Positions 11,397 to 23,800 of a stretch of 64,000 nucleotides of DNA are shown one piece after another. Positions within the stretch are counted from its first letter, which is position 1; every line of letters starts with the position of its first letter. The position numbers and the translations under genes are program-made. The stretch lies in NCBI GenBank assembly GCA_001599815.1, contig BCIA01000002.1, forward strand, positions 5,491,626 to 5,555,625, read 5' to 3'. The notes under the pieces are model-generated. The model made no database searches and was not told the DNA's origin. It worked only from the letters and a program-made list of their open reading frames with translations. The DNA comes from Furcasterigmium furcatum (taxonomy: Eukaryota; Ascomycota; Sordariomycetes; Glomerellales; Plectosphaerellaceae).

Positions 11397-12258
11397 ATGT
11401 CGGGCTGGATGTCCTGGTGGGGCGGTGGCGCTGCTCAGAAGCAGAAGCAGACGAAGCAGACCAAGGACACCATCGTCGGCATGACGGCCCATACCGATAT
11501 GTTGAAGAAGAAGGCGACGCATCTCCAGAAGCAGATCGACGATATGGAGGGCGAGATGAAGGTCCTGCTGGTCAAGGACCGCAAAGGTAACCAGAGCCGC
11601 ACCCGGATGCCTCGAGTGGCAGCCTTGCTGACAGACCCAATCCACAGGTGCCTTGGCGATCGGCCGGCGCAAGAAGCTCAAGGAGCACGAACTCGACCAG
11701 ACAAACAATATGATTGCAGCCATGGAGAAGCAGGCCATGGCCCTCAGCTCGGCAAGCATGAACGCCGAGAACTTCCGCCAGACGCAACAGATCAACGACA
11801 CGATGAAGAACATCACGAAGGGCATGTCCGTGGAGAAGGTCGACGACATGATGTACGTGCCCCCCGCTTCGCAGACTCGAGGATTTTCAGGGACAAGACT
11901 AATAATGATCACTTTACAGGGAGAGCATCCGGGAGCAGACGGCCATGAACGAAGAGATCGCGCAGGCCATGTCCGCGCCGGCCAACGATATCGACGAGGA
12001 CGCGGAGCTGGAAGAGGAGCTCGAGCGCATGCGGCAGGAGCAGCTCAACGAGGAAATGCTCAAGACCGGCCCCGTGCCGCACGACAAGGTGTCGAGCTTG
12101 CCCGCGGCCGCCAACGGAGAGCGTGAGCACACCCCATCCCCGCGAGAGCCCGCGAGGCTGCATTTGCTAACAGGTACACAGTCAAGAACAAGCCGACGCC
12201 ACAGGAATCCGAAGAGGAGGCCGAGCTGCGCAAGCTGCAGGCGGAGATGGCCATGTAA
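11397..12258 (+). CDS. SNF7: ESCRT-III subunit Snf7/Vps32
   Basis: Four exons: 11397-11586, 11648-11852, 11920-12122 and 12182-12258, giving 224 aa, the family length. The N-terminus MSGWMSWWGGGAAQ is the amphipathic membrane-inserting segment of Snf7. A basic helical hairpin follows (KKKATHLQKQIDDMEGEMK, then RRKKLKEHELDQTNNMIAAM), then acidic helices with NDIDEDAELEEELERM. The C-terminal AELRKLQAEMAM is the MIT-interacting motif that recruits Vps4. Snf7 polymerises on endosomes for multivesicular-body sorting and in fungi is also needed for PalC/Rim pH signalling. The last intron has two candidate acceptors; the one ending at 12181 restores the MIM in frame. Codon use matches its neighbours. 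Confidence 0.95.
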
Positions 12259-14846
12259 GCGGCGTGCGATCGGCATATTTGCGCTATGATACCGCGACAA
12301 GTTCATCTACCACGATGATTCGAGGCGCACGTGTCTCGGGGCATTTGACGACACGGTGCGGGCTCCTAGACTTCCATATCGGTGCAGCGGGGGAGTGCAG
12401 AAGGACGGCGGAGTGTTTGGTGGTGGGATGTTGAGCGGCTTCGTCCGACAGCAGGATCTCCTGGCGTCAACATTCGACTTTGCGGCGTCGGCGTTTGGAT
12501 TACACCCGGCGGACACGTTGGGGGCTTCTTTCATGTGTCTTGATGCTTGTCAGTAATTCGGAGCTAGGGAACAATCATGAGCACAGTCTTCACCAGCCAC
12601 ATGCCCAACCTCCTGGGACGTTGCTAGTAGTCGTTACTGCCGAGTCAGTGACCCTCACGTGCCCACTCTGACCGCTTCTCGAGAGGCGGTGGTGACGAGT
12701 AATCGGGCTTCTTGACCGCTCAGTAACACGAAGCGGGCAAAGAACTAAGCAGAGGCTGTACATGGATGAGCCATAAATCCCTTGCTATAAGGACCGGTGG
12801 ACAAGACCTAGACTCGAGTCAAGATGAGGCTGGCGGGTCGCTTTTCATGCGTTGACGGTGATCAGAGAGGCCCCTGTCAGGTCTGAACTTCGAGGGGCTG
12901 GTTGCGATGGAACCGAGGTAGACTAGCGCATGGATTACCTGGTGAGGTACCCTTTCCCTATCAATTTAGACACAATCCCAGACCGACTTAGATTTGTTCG
13001 CCCAGCCTTCCTCGACACCGCAATTCTTCCTCTGTCACACCCAGCCCAAAGATATGGATGATTCTCCAGCACTCGACATCGTGGCACCTATAGTACCAGG
13101 TCTTGCTCTCCTCGCAATCAGAGCCCGAGGATACCCGTCCGCGCTTGACAGCATGGCCATCACGGCCACAGATGCGGGAGCACAGGTGCCGCACCGGCCC
13201 AAATCGGGAGCATGCAGGCCGGTGCTGGGCGGCCAGTCTCTTCTTCCTCTTGCCAGTCGTTGATGACTGAGGTTCGAGGAGGTGCAGAGGCGCCCAACGC
13301 AGCCCGTCTTTGTCCCTATTCGCGGGCTCCGACTCTGGCTCCGGTCCTGGCTCTGGCACCTCCCAATCCCAACCCAACCTCCCTCGCATATGTCCGGTCG
13401 GTCCCGTCACGCCAGCACAGCATGCAGACGGGCGATGGGGGATGGATCCGCGTCTCCCGCAGTCTGCCGCCAGGCCTTTCTCGATGCAGCATGGTCCCTG
13501 TCAGGCGAGGCTCTTGGACGCGAGCCACGTTGCACGCCTCGGACATGGGTGTTGCCAGCATCAACCCACCCAACGTCTGAATGATCAGAACTTTTCCTTT
13601 CTGTCGCTTCCACCACATGCACTCCCACTGCCCCGGCACACGGAGGGCCCTTGGGAGCGCGCGGGTTTTCCCTTGCCCACCCTCTCAGTGCTGCCAGACG
13701 GGATCCCCCCTGTCCTCAGGAACCCGCCGCCCGGGGCATGAGGATCGATCCCCAGCTTGTTGAAGCTGGTGGTGCTCCTACTCCGTCGACGTCCATATCA
13801 TATCCTGTTATCACCATTTTGAGGCAATACTATAACCGGACCACAGGAACATTCTTGACGGTAGACCGAAGACAGACTGATCGGCCGATGTGGCAGCAGT
13901 CTGGCAAAGGTCCCTCGCCCTCCCACTCAGAGCCAAGCGGCTCATCATCTCTCACTGTCACTCTCAATGCCCAACATCACCATCCATCCACCACCCTCTG
14001 CAAATCGCCAAAAGCAGGGCGCCCGCCGGAGCCACCACTGCTCCTCCAGACCAGACCCACGAGAAGGACCCCCCATGTGATGAGCTCTCAGACAGACCCT
14101 TCTTCGTTGTCTCTTAGGAGCTCTCCCTATTGACCAATGCCCGCTGCCCGACGTCCTCGGTTCATGCAAGTCTCTGTCCCCGACCCGTCACGTCGTTGGG
14201 CCGCTATTCGGCCTCATGCAATCTGGTCCCTCCTCCGCCTGGCTTCCCGCCGCCCTGACACCAACGCCGTGCCCCTGAATCGAACCCAATGGCGACGTGG
14301 CGCCAGCGCTTGTAGTCGGAGGACCATGGACCCCCCCAAGAACGAGGCTGGCGAGAGACACCCTCCGGCACCCAGACATCTGCCAGCCGAGTCTCCATCA
14401 GGCCGTGGGGACGTGGGGTGATCGTGCATCCATCCAAACCCCTTCTTTTCGACGGGGACCCTTGTCAAGGTCCATGACGATGATGTGTGTGTCTGTGTTG
14501 TGGCCCATCCATCGCCTGCTCCCCCGGTCTCTCGTGAGCTTTTCTTCTAGGCCTGACCGCCGGCCGTGATCCTTCAACTCTGCCCTACTCGTCATATTCA
14601 CCCATTGTTTCCCTTGCAGCGCTTGTAGTTGTAAGTCGTTGCACTCAACGCACACCCACTCCGGCAAATCGCACCACTTTGGCGTTTGCGTTCTTTTGAT
14701 ACCCTGGGCCTACGAGCGCAGACAGTTTCAAGTCTGCGCATTGTTTCTTTCCATTGGACCTCTCATTGCAGGATTGAAAAGATCCTCGACACTCGAGAGC
14801 TCTCGGAAGAGCTGCAGCGAACTCCGGTGCCGCTCGGCAACACAGG
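12259..14846. promoter_or_regulatory. Long pyrimidine-rich leader region upstream of the giant gene
   Basis: These 2.6 kb carry no supported ORF. From about 13300 to 14800 the plus strand is markedly C/T-rich, with many CCC/CTC runs. In filamentous fungi such strand bias is typical of promoters and long 5' UTRs of expressed genes. A 5' UTR intron is possible but cannot be fixed from sequence alone. Confidence 0.45.
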
Positions 14847-17800
14847 ATGAGCGACTCGGACGCCGTCGAGTACTGCCCGTATAGGGCCACGCTCGAGGTC
14901 AATACCGCCGATTACTCTCACATCAGCTACTACCAGCCGACAGACTCGGAGCCTGAAAATGGTAAGACACAATTGCCTCCGTTTACGCTGTGTTAGTTAG
15001 TACTGACCTCCTCGACAGGCGAGGACTACGGCGACCGCCCACCACAACAACAACAGCCTGCGGCTTTCACCACCAAGAAGGCTAAGAAGAAGGGCAAGAA
15101 GGCACAAGCACAGGCACAGGCAGCTCCACCTCCACCTCCGCCACCAGGAGGACCTTCTGAAGAGGGGGAAGATGTGAAGAATGGCGATGAGAAGCCCCCG
15201 CCACCACCACCCGCCGCGACAGAAGACGAATGGGACATACCCAAGCCCAAGAAGAAGAAGGGCAAGAAGGAGCAGCCTCCGCCACCGCCGCCTCCCCCCG
15301 AGCCGGTAAAGGAGGCCCCAGCCGATGCCGCCGCGGACGACGAGTCGGGCACGGCGACGAAGAAGAAGAAGAAGGACAAGAAGAAGGACAAGACCGGCAA
15401 GAAGGATCCCGAGCCCGTCAAGGAGAAGGAAGAGCCTGCTGCCCCCGCGGCCGAGTCTGGCGCCGAGGACAACAATGCCGACGACGCCACGCCTGCTGCG
15501 CCCAAGACGAAAGCGCAGAAGGCCAAGGACAAGAAGGACAAGAAAGATAAGAAGAAGGAGGACAGCAAGAAGGACAAGAAGAAGGGCGGCAAGGGTAAGA
15601 ACAACAAAGATGAGCCCGATGCCGAGCCTGAAGATGCCGCCAGGTCCATGCCGGTACCACCTCCGCCGCCGCCGCCGCCAGCCGAGGGCGAGTCGAAGCC
15701 GCAAGCAGAGGCTGCTGTTCCTCCACCTCCTCCTCCTCCCGACGCTGATGTGAAGCCCGACGCAGAGGCCGCCGCTCCGCCTGCAGACCCTGCTCCTGCT
15801 GAGGAGCCCGCCGATCGAGGGGTTGCAGACGCCAAGGATGCGAAGGAGGATGCCGCACCTCCTCCACCGGCTCCTGAGGCGACCAAGGACGAGACACCTG
15901 CGCCCGAGGCCCCAGCCGATGCCGTTGCTGAAAAGGCTGCAGAGGTAATTGCCGACGCCGTCCCAGCACCAGAAGAGGCTGCAAAAGCTCCAGAGCCAGA
16001 GCCTGCGGAAGCCGCCCCAAGCGCCGAACCCGCCAAAGAGGAGGCTCCCGCACCAGAATCCGCGCCAGCCGAGTCTCCAGAGGTCCCTGCTGAAGAAGCG
16101 CCGGCCGCGGAGCCTCCTAAGGATGACACTCCTCCAGAGCAGACGCCCGAGGCCAAGCCCGCGGAGAGCGTGCCCGAATCCCCGGCCCCAGTTTCGGCCG
16201 CCGAAGAGCCAGAACCGACGCCGACTGAGGAAGCAAAGGTTGAGGCTCCTCCTGCAGAAGACGCTGCTCCTTCGCCGCCAGAAGAAAAGACCGAAACTCC
16301 TTCTGATGCTCCCGCCACCGAAACGACTGAGGATGCTAAACCCGCCCCTGAGGCAGCGGAAACTCCAGCCGAGCCAACACCAGATGCCGCCGCCGAGGTG
16401 ACCCAGACGGCAGAGCCTGAGGAGAAAGCAGCACCCGAGGAGGACAATGCTCCCCCTGCTCCAACTGAGGCCCCCGAGGATGCCGCTCCACCTACCGAAG
16501 CGCCGAAGGAGACGGCCCCGGAGCCAGAGCCTCAGCCTGCAGCTGAAGAAGAGGCGAAACCGGCCGACGCCCCTGCTGCTGATGCCGAGCCCGACAAAAC
16601 TCCTGAGGCAGCAGATGCAGCTCCTGCTGAGTCGAAGGACCCAGAAGGCGACGAGGCTCCTAATAGTGAAGATCCCCCAGCAGTCGAACAAGACCCGCCT
16701 GCCGAAGAGACGTCAAAGCCTGCCGATCCGGAACCAACAGAGGCTCCTGCTGTCGAGGTCAAGGAAGAACCACCAGCCGAAGCCGAAGCCACCCCTGCCG
16801 ATGCTGCTGCTGATGCAACCATGAAGGCCCCTGATGCAGCCCCGGCCGAGGCCGCTGATCCTCCCAAGGAAGATTCGCCAGCCCCCAAAGCCCCTGCTGC
16901 GGCAGAAGAGGATGCGCCAAAGGCCGACCCTCCGGCTGAAGTTGAGGCCAAGGAGGACGTTGCCGAAGCCAAGGAAGGCGACGCACAGCAGGCTGCCCCC
17001 GCCGCCGAAGCAGCCCCTAGCGAAGCCAAGGAAGAAACCCCCTCCGCCGACTCTGAGGCTCCTGGAGCGCCCAGAGAGGAAGCCCCCGCCCCAGAGGCAG
17101 CGCCTGTCGACGCCCCAGCTGCCCCAGCCGAATCTTCCGAGGAGGCGCCTGCAGAGAGCAAAGCCGATGTCACAGACGACGCTGTCCCCGAGGCCAGCAA
17201 GGCTGAGGAGGTTGCTCCTGAGCCCTCGAAGGAGCCGGTCCCCGAGTCAGATGCTGCTGAATCCACCCCTGAGCCCGAGGCCGCCGCCAAGCCCGAGGAA
17301 CCTCAGAACGAGGCCAAGGCTGATGAAGCCGCCGGTCCGGAGGAACAGAAGGCGGACGAGGTGAAGGAGGACACACCTGAAGTCAAGGCGGAAGAAACTC
17401 TAGCCCCCGAGGCTCCTGCGCCGACTTCTGATGAATCTGCCAGCACGACCGAGGAGGCCGAAACCAAAGACGATGGCCCAGCCGACCAACCTGCGGAGGC
17501 AGCTTCTGCTGAGCCGGCGAAGGAAGAAGAGCCCGAAGCCAAGCCGACAGATGATGCTGCCAAATCTGCGGATGCCAGTGCCGACAGCAAGCCCGACGAA
17601 GAGGCCCCGGTTGCTGCCGAAGTTGACAACAAAGACGAGGCTCCTGCTGCCGAAGCCGATGCGCCAGCTGATGCACCTACACCTACCAAGGAGCCCGAAG
17701 AAGCCCCAGCCGTGACTCAAGAAGCCCCTGAAGTCGCCGCGGATGAGGCTCCAGCTGAAGCGGCCAAGAGTGTTGAAGCAACTCCAGAAGAGACACCAGC

Positions 17801-20800
17801 TGCGGCCGAGGAGACCAAACCCGCGGAAGATGAGGCCACTCCAGCGGCTGAAGCACCCGCCGACAACAAAGCTCCTGACGAGTCTCCTGCTCCAGCTGTC
17901 GAGGAAGAGGCCAAAGCACCAGTAGCCGAAGAGGCCAAGGCAGAGGAGCCCAAGGCGGAAGAGGACGCCGCAGCAGCAACCCAGCCAGCTGAGACCGCCG
18001 ACGAACCTGCGCCGAAAGAAGAGGCAAAGGAAGAGGCCGCCCCTGACCCCGTCGATGACAAGAAAGACGAGGTCAAGGACGAGGCTCCAGTCGACGCCGC
18101 CTCCGAAGCTCCAAAAGACAACCAAGATCCTCCTGCAAAGGAGGAGGAGGCTTCACCTGCCCCTGAGGCTCCCGCTGAATCGGCTGAACAGAAGGCACCA
18201 GAAGAGGCCCCGGCCACTGAAGCTGTCGCCGCCGCGGCAGCCGTCGAGGAAGTGAAGGTCGGTACAATCGAAGACGTCGAGACCTACGGCATCCTCAGTG
18301 ACGGCAAGCAGCTGATGACCTTCCAGGAGGCTGAGCTCGCCGAGGATGCCGAGGCGGGTGCGGTTGTTGTGGCAGAGCCGGCCGTCGAGGCAGATACCGC
18401 CAGCGACACAACTCCGCAGAGCGACGCTTCTACCGTCGAGCCCGAGAGCGCCGTGACCGCTGCTACCGAGGTCGTCGCCGCTTCTGAGGCTGCCGATACC
18501 GCGCCAGAGGGCGAGAAGAAAGTGGATGAGGCAGAACAGCCTGCTGCTGCCGCGGAGGCACCCACGGAGGAGAAGCCGGCGGAAGAGGATCTCGACTCTG
18601 ACACGAAGGCTGAGGTCGGCAAGGGCCCCAAAGACAGCGGCGAGCCCGAAGCAGAGGCTGAACCCGAGAAGCCCGCTGCCGAAAGCACGGAAACCCCAGC
18701 CCCGGATGCTGATGAAACACAAGCCGCCGAGTCCGCCCCTGAGCCAGCACCTGAAGCCCAGGCAGCCGTTGAGGAGACGAAGGTAGAAGATCCTCCGGCC
18801 GAAGCCACCAAGGCCGAGGAAGCCGCTCCTGAGCCGCCCGTCGAGGCTGCAGCGTCTGCGGAGGAGACTAAAGCTGAAGAACCTGCTGCCGAAGCTAGCA
18901 AGGCAGAGGAGACAACTCCAGAACCTCTTGCTGAAGCTCCAGCACCTGTCGAGGACGCCAAAGCCGATGAGCCTGCCGCTGAAGCCGCCAAGGTGGAAGA
19001 GGCTGCCACCGAACCGCCTGCTGAGGCCCAGCCACCGGCCGAGGAAACCAAGCCTGAGGATGCGGCACAGCCCGAGTCTGCAGAGGGGCCAGCACCCAAA
19101 GAAGAGGCTCCCGCCAGCGAAGTTCCTGCAGCTGACGAGGTTTCGGCTAAGGACACTCCGGCAAACGAGGAGGAGGCCAAACCTTCCAACGAAGAACACC
19201 CGGCAGAAGCGGAAGTACCTGCTGCAGAGGCTAAGGAAGACCAAGCTCCTGAAACTCCCGCTCCCGAGGTTGCGGCTGCGGCTGCGTCTGCGGTCACCGA
19301 AGAGCCCAAGAAAGATGACGAGGAGCCGACTGAGGAAAAGGCCGCTGAAGAAGCAGCCCCGGCAGAAGAATCGAAGCCGGCTGCAACTGAAGAGCCGGCT
19401 GCTGAAGCTGCCGCTGAACCTCCCGTCGAAACCATCCCGGCAGAGGAACTCAAGGCCGTCGAAGAGCCTGCCCCGAGCGAGGCGGCCAATGCCGCTCCCG
19501 AATCAGCTGCGCCGGAAGAGTCTGCTCCTGAGGAGACCAAGCCAGCTGAAGAGTCGACACCCGCTGAAGCGCCTCCTGCTACGACCGAGGAACCAAAGCC
19601 TGCCGAGGAGCCTGCCGCAGCTGAGGCTCCCGCCACCGAGGCCAAGCCGGAAGAGCCAGCTAAAGACGAGGCCCAGCCATCAACCGACGATGCTGAAGCT
19701 CCTGAAGAGGCAAAGGAGGAGACGGCTCCTCCTGCCGAAGAGTCAGCAGCTCCGAAAGAGGCGCAACCAGCCCCCGAAGCTGAAGCCCCGGCCGAGCCCA
19801 CAAAGGAACAGGAAACCGAGGAGCCGCCTGCCGAGATCACCAAGGAGGCCGCACCCGAAGCAGAGGCCGCACCGGCCCCCGCACCGGCCGATGAGGCAGC
19901 TCCTCCCGAGAAAGAAGAGGCACCTGAGCCTGAGAAAGCTGAAGCTCCAGCCAAAGAGAAGCCCGACGCTCCCGCTGAGGAAGCGGCCCCGCAGCCTGAA
20001 ACCGTCGACGACAACGCAGAAAAGGAGGCCCCGGCAGCCCTCGAAGCACCTGCTGTTGATGAGGCGCCCGAGAAGGCCGAGGAACCAGTGAAAGAGGCTG
20101 AAGAGGCACCGGCAGCGGTGGCAGAGGATGAGTCGCCCGCACCACAGGCAACAGAGGAGTCAGCTAAGGCCGAAGAGCCTCCAGCAGCAGAAGCCCCGGC
20201 CGACACTGGAGACTCCAAGCCAGCAGAGGAGCCTGCCCCTGAGGTTGCCGCTCCTGAAGAGGCACCCGCCGAGGCCCCTAAGGAAGCGGCGGAGACTGCA
20301 CAGGCCGATACAGCCCCTGATGCTGAAGCCAAGGATGAGCCAGCCGAGAAAGCAGTCGAAGCCGAGGCTGCATCAGAGGCTGCACCAGAAGCTCCCGCGG
20401 AGCCGGCACCTGAGCCAGCGGCCGAAGCGCCACCGGCGGATAAGGCTTTGGAAGAGGAGGAGAGCAAGGATACGGTCGGGCCCATCCCGGTCGGTGGCAA
20501 GGATAAGGATACCAAAGGTGAGACTCAACCCTCATTCCCCGAAGGCGAGGAGACTGGAGGAAGCGCGCGAGAGGAGGCGGCGGAATCGCAGGCCTTGGAT
20601 CCCGAGCCAAAGGGGGAGGGAGACGAAGTCGCGGTGATTCCTGCTCAGGAATCAGAGGCTCCAACAACTCTGGAGGCTCCCGAGCAAATTTCAATGAACG
20701 AGCAGCAAGCGGCACCCGAGACTCTGGGCAATGATGTCGACACGGCCAAGGGCGAGGTCGAGGACGTCTTGCGAGAGGTTCTGGAGGAATCACAGCCAGC

Positions 20801-23800
20801 TCCGCCGACAGCAGATGCTCCAACGGAACTGCATCCAGTTGCAGAGGCACCGGAGGACCTGGCTGAAGGTCTCGACACGGCCAAGGCCGAGGTGAAGGAC
20901 TCCTCTGATGAGATCACTGAGGACCTCTCGCGAGAGGTCCCTGAGGAGTCTCGAACCGGTCCAGCAACATCACAGGCAGACGAGGCTCCAGAGGAATCAC
21001 AGACAGCCGCGGCTTCCGTGGATGCTCCTCAGGAGCTACGGCCAGTTTCGTCGGAGAACTCGGGCGAAGATGTCGAGACGGCCAAGGACGACTTGAAGGA
21101 CATCTCGCATGAGATCAGCGAAGACCCCTCACCATCGGCCCCCGAGGATTCACGAACCGATCTGGCAACATCACAGGCACAAGAGGCTCCGGAGGGTTCA
21201 CAGACAGATCTGGCAGTGCCAGAGGCAGCAGAAGCACCCCAGGAAACGCAACCAATTGCAACCCCCGAAGCAGCAGTTGAGCACCCTGGCGCAGATGTCG
21301 ACGCGGCAGCAGAAGAAGTCAAGAACACCCTCAACTCTGAGGCTGTCCTTGAAGAAGCTCCTCAATCGCAACAATCTCCGGCACCCGAGAACTCTGTCGA
21401 GAATGACACTGTCAACGACGAGACTCAGGGGCCCTCCGAAGGCATCTCCCAGGTCTCAGTCGAGAGCGCCAAGGAAGCTCCGCCAGCAACACTCGAGAAC
21501 GATGTCGCCATGGTTAAGGACGTATCGGACGAGATACCCGGGGACCTCTCACGAGAGGTTCTGGAGGGCTCTCATCCAGTCACAACAGCGCCAGCAGCAG
21601 TACCAGAACACCCGAGCGAGAATATCAACCCCGGCACGGACGAAGTCAAGGACGCCTCTGACGACAACACCGAGGTCGTTTCGGGAGATGTTCCAGAGTC
21701 ACAACACTCCCTCGCACCAGATAACACTGGAGACGAGGTCGACACTGCCAAAGACGAGGTTACAGCTACGTCCAACGACATCACTGAGAACATCCCGCGA
21801 GAGACGTCCGATGAGTCACAGCCAGTGCCGTCAGCGCCAGATGCAACGCCAGAGAGTCCGAGCGAGGACATCGACACGGCTGCAGACACCATCAAGAGCA
21901 GCATCAACGAAGTTGCTGAGGACGCCTCGCGAGAGATTTCGGAGAGGCCACAGTCGGTTTCCGAAACACCGGAAACAGCACCGGAGAGCCTGAACAAAGA
22001 TGCCGATGCTGTCAGTAATGAAGTCGACACTGTTGTTGTCTCGGGGGAGATTCCAGAGCTGTCGCGGTCCCTTCCAGTGACACAAGATGCCGACAGCGCC
22101 CAGATTGAGCTCAAGGATGCTTCAAATATTCCCGAGGGTATCTCGGAGGAGGATGTTGCTTCACAACAAGCTCCGGCACCAGAGAGCCTAAGCGAAGACG
22201 TTCACACTGGCAAAGACGAGGTCAAGGGCGCTCTCGATGTTACCGAGGTTCCCGAGCCACAAGTTTCATCAGCAACTGAGAACCCGAGCGAAGAGACCGC
22301 CACTGTCAAAGACGAGCTCAAAGACGTCTCCCCTGAAATCCCCGAGGAGGTTGTCTCGCCAGAAGCTCCAGCGGAGGTACAGCCAGTTCCAGCAGCGCCA
22401 GACACCTTGCGTGAAGATGCTGATATTGCCAACACCGCGACGGCGGACTCTGAGCTCGTCTCGGTACAGCCTCAGGAGGAGTCACCAGCAGTTCCATCAC
22501 CCGAGAAACTGAACGAAGATGTCGACTCAGGCAAAGACGAAGCCAAGGAAGATCCCAATGATATCACTGAGGCTCCTGAGTCACAGGGTCCACATGAATC
22601 TGAGGAATTGGGCGAAGATTCCGTCACCAAAGTCGAAGTCAAAGACGCCTCCAATGATATTGCTGAAAGCTCAAGAGAGGCTCCCGAGGAGTCTCAGCCT
22701 GTTTCAGTAGCTCCAGAGAACCCTGGTGAATATGTCGACTCTTCCAAGGGAGAGGCCAAGAACCCCTCTGACGACTTTGCCGAGGGCGCTTCGGACGAGA
22801 CACAGAAAGAGTCGCAGCCAGTTCCCATAGTATCTGCCGACTCGGCAAAGGAAGAAATCACGGACACCTCTAAAGACATCAATGAGGCCGTCCCGGGAGA
22901 GGTTCTCGAGGAGTCACAGCAAGTGGCGGCAGCAGTTCAAGACGACATTCCGAGCAAGGAGGAGCAAAGTCACCAAACCATCCAAGCCGACATCGCGGTC
23001 ACACCCGATGAGGCGGAAGTCGCACCTCTCGATGAGCCCAAGGCTGCCGTGGAAGTTGACGAATCGTCGCCGCAAGTCGAGACTTCTGCGACAACCGATG
23101 TTCTCAGTGTCGCTGAAACTCCTGATGTAGCGCCAAAGGACCCAGAGGAGTTGGCTAGTGCAGTGCTGCCCGCGGAGCATGCCTCCATCGTCGATGTTCC
23201 TGAAGAGCCAAAGCCCGAGTCAGCAGATCAATCACTCGAGGAAGCAAAGGCAATTCCTGAGGCTGACTTCACCCAAGAAGTCCCAGCACTCGAGAGAAGC
23301 CTGGCCACAGAAGAACTCGAGGAGGAGGCCAAGGAAGCCCCCATCGAAACCACCGTCGAAGCCCCTGTCCAAGAACCAGCCATCGTGGCTTCAGCTTCCC
23401 AGCCTACCCCTCTGGAGCTGCAGGATTCGCCTACACTGGGAACCGCCGATGGCGCCGATGCACCAGACTCGGAGCCGATCTCGATCGAGGCTAGCAAGGT
23501 GGCCGAATCCCAGCCAGGGGAAGAGACTCCAAAGGAGGCTGCTGTTGTTGTCGAGGAGACTAAAGAACTTGCTCTGGATCCCGATGTTGGACATGCTGAG
23601 CGTGTTGAGACGGCCCCGTTGGCCACCGAGTCTCCGGTTCCTCAAGAAGACATCCAACCGGCAGCAGAGGAGCAAGCTACCCTGCCACAACAGGAACCTC
23701 TCGAGCATGGTGAAGTGCCTGAGTCTCGACCAGAGTCTCCAGTTCTCCAACTGAGGGCCCAACAAGCTGAAGCAGAGCAAGTTGTTCCGCCGGCAGATGA

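Noticed and set aside
14260..14340. Possible minus-strand tRNA with GGTTCGATTC
   Set aside because: T-stem bases do not pair and no cloverleaf could be drawn.
14997..20515. Long antisense frames (564, 473 and 743 codons) opposite the giant gene
   Set aside because: They are products of the strong GAG/GCC/CCC codon bias of the sense repeats; their translations are Ser/Ala/Gly or Leu/Arg/Trp monotony without domains.
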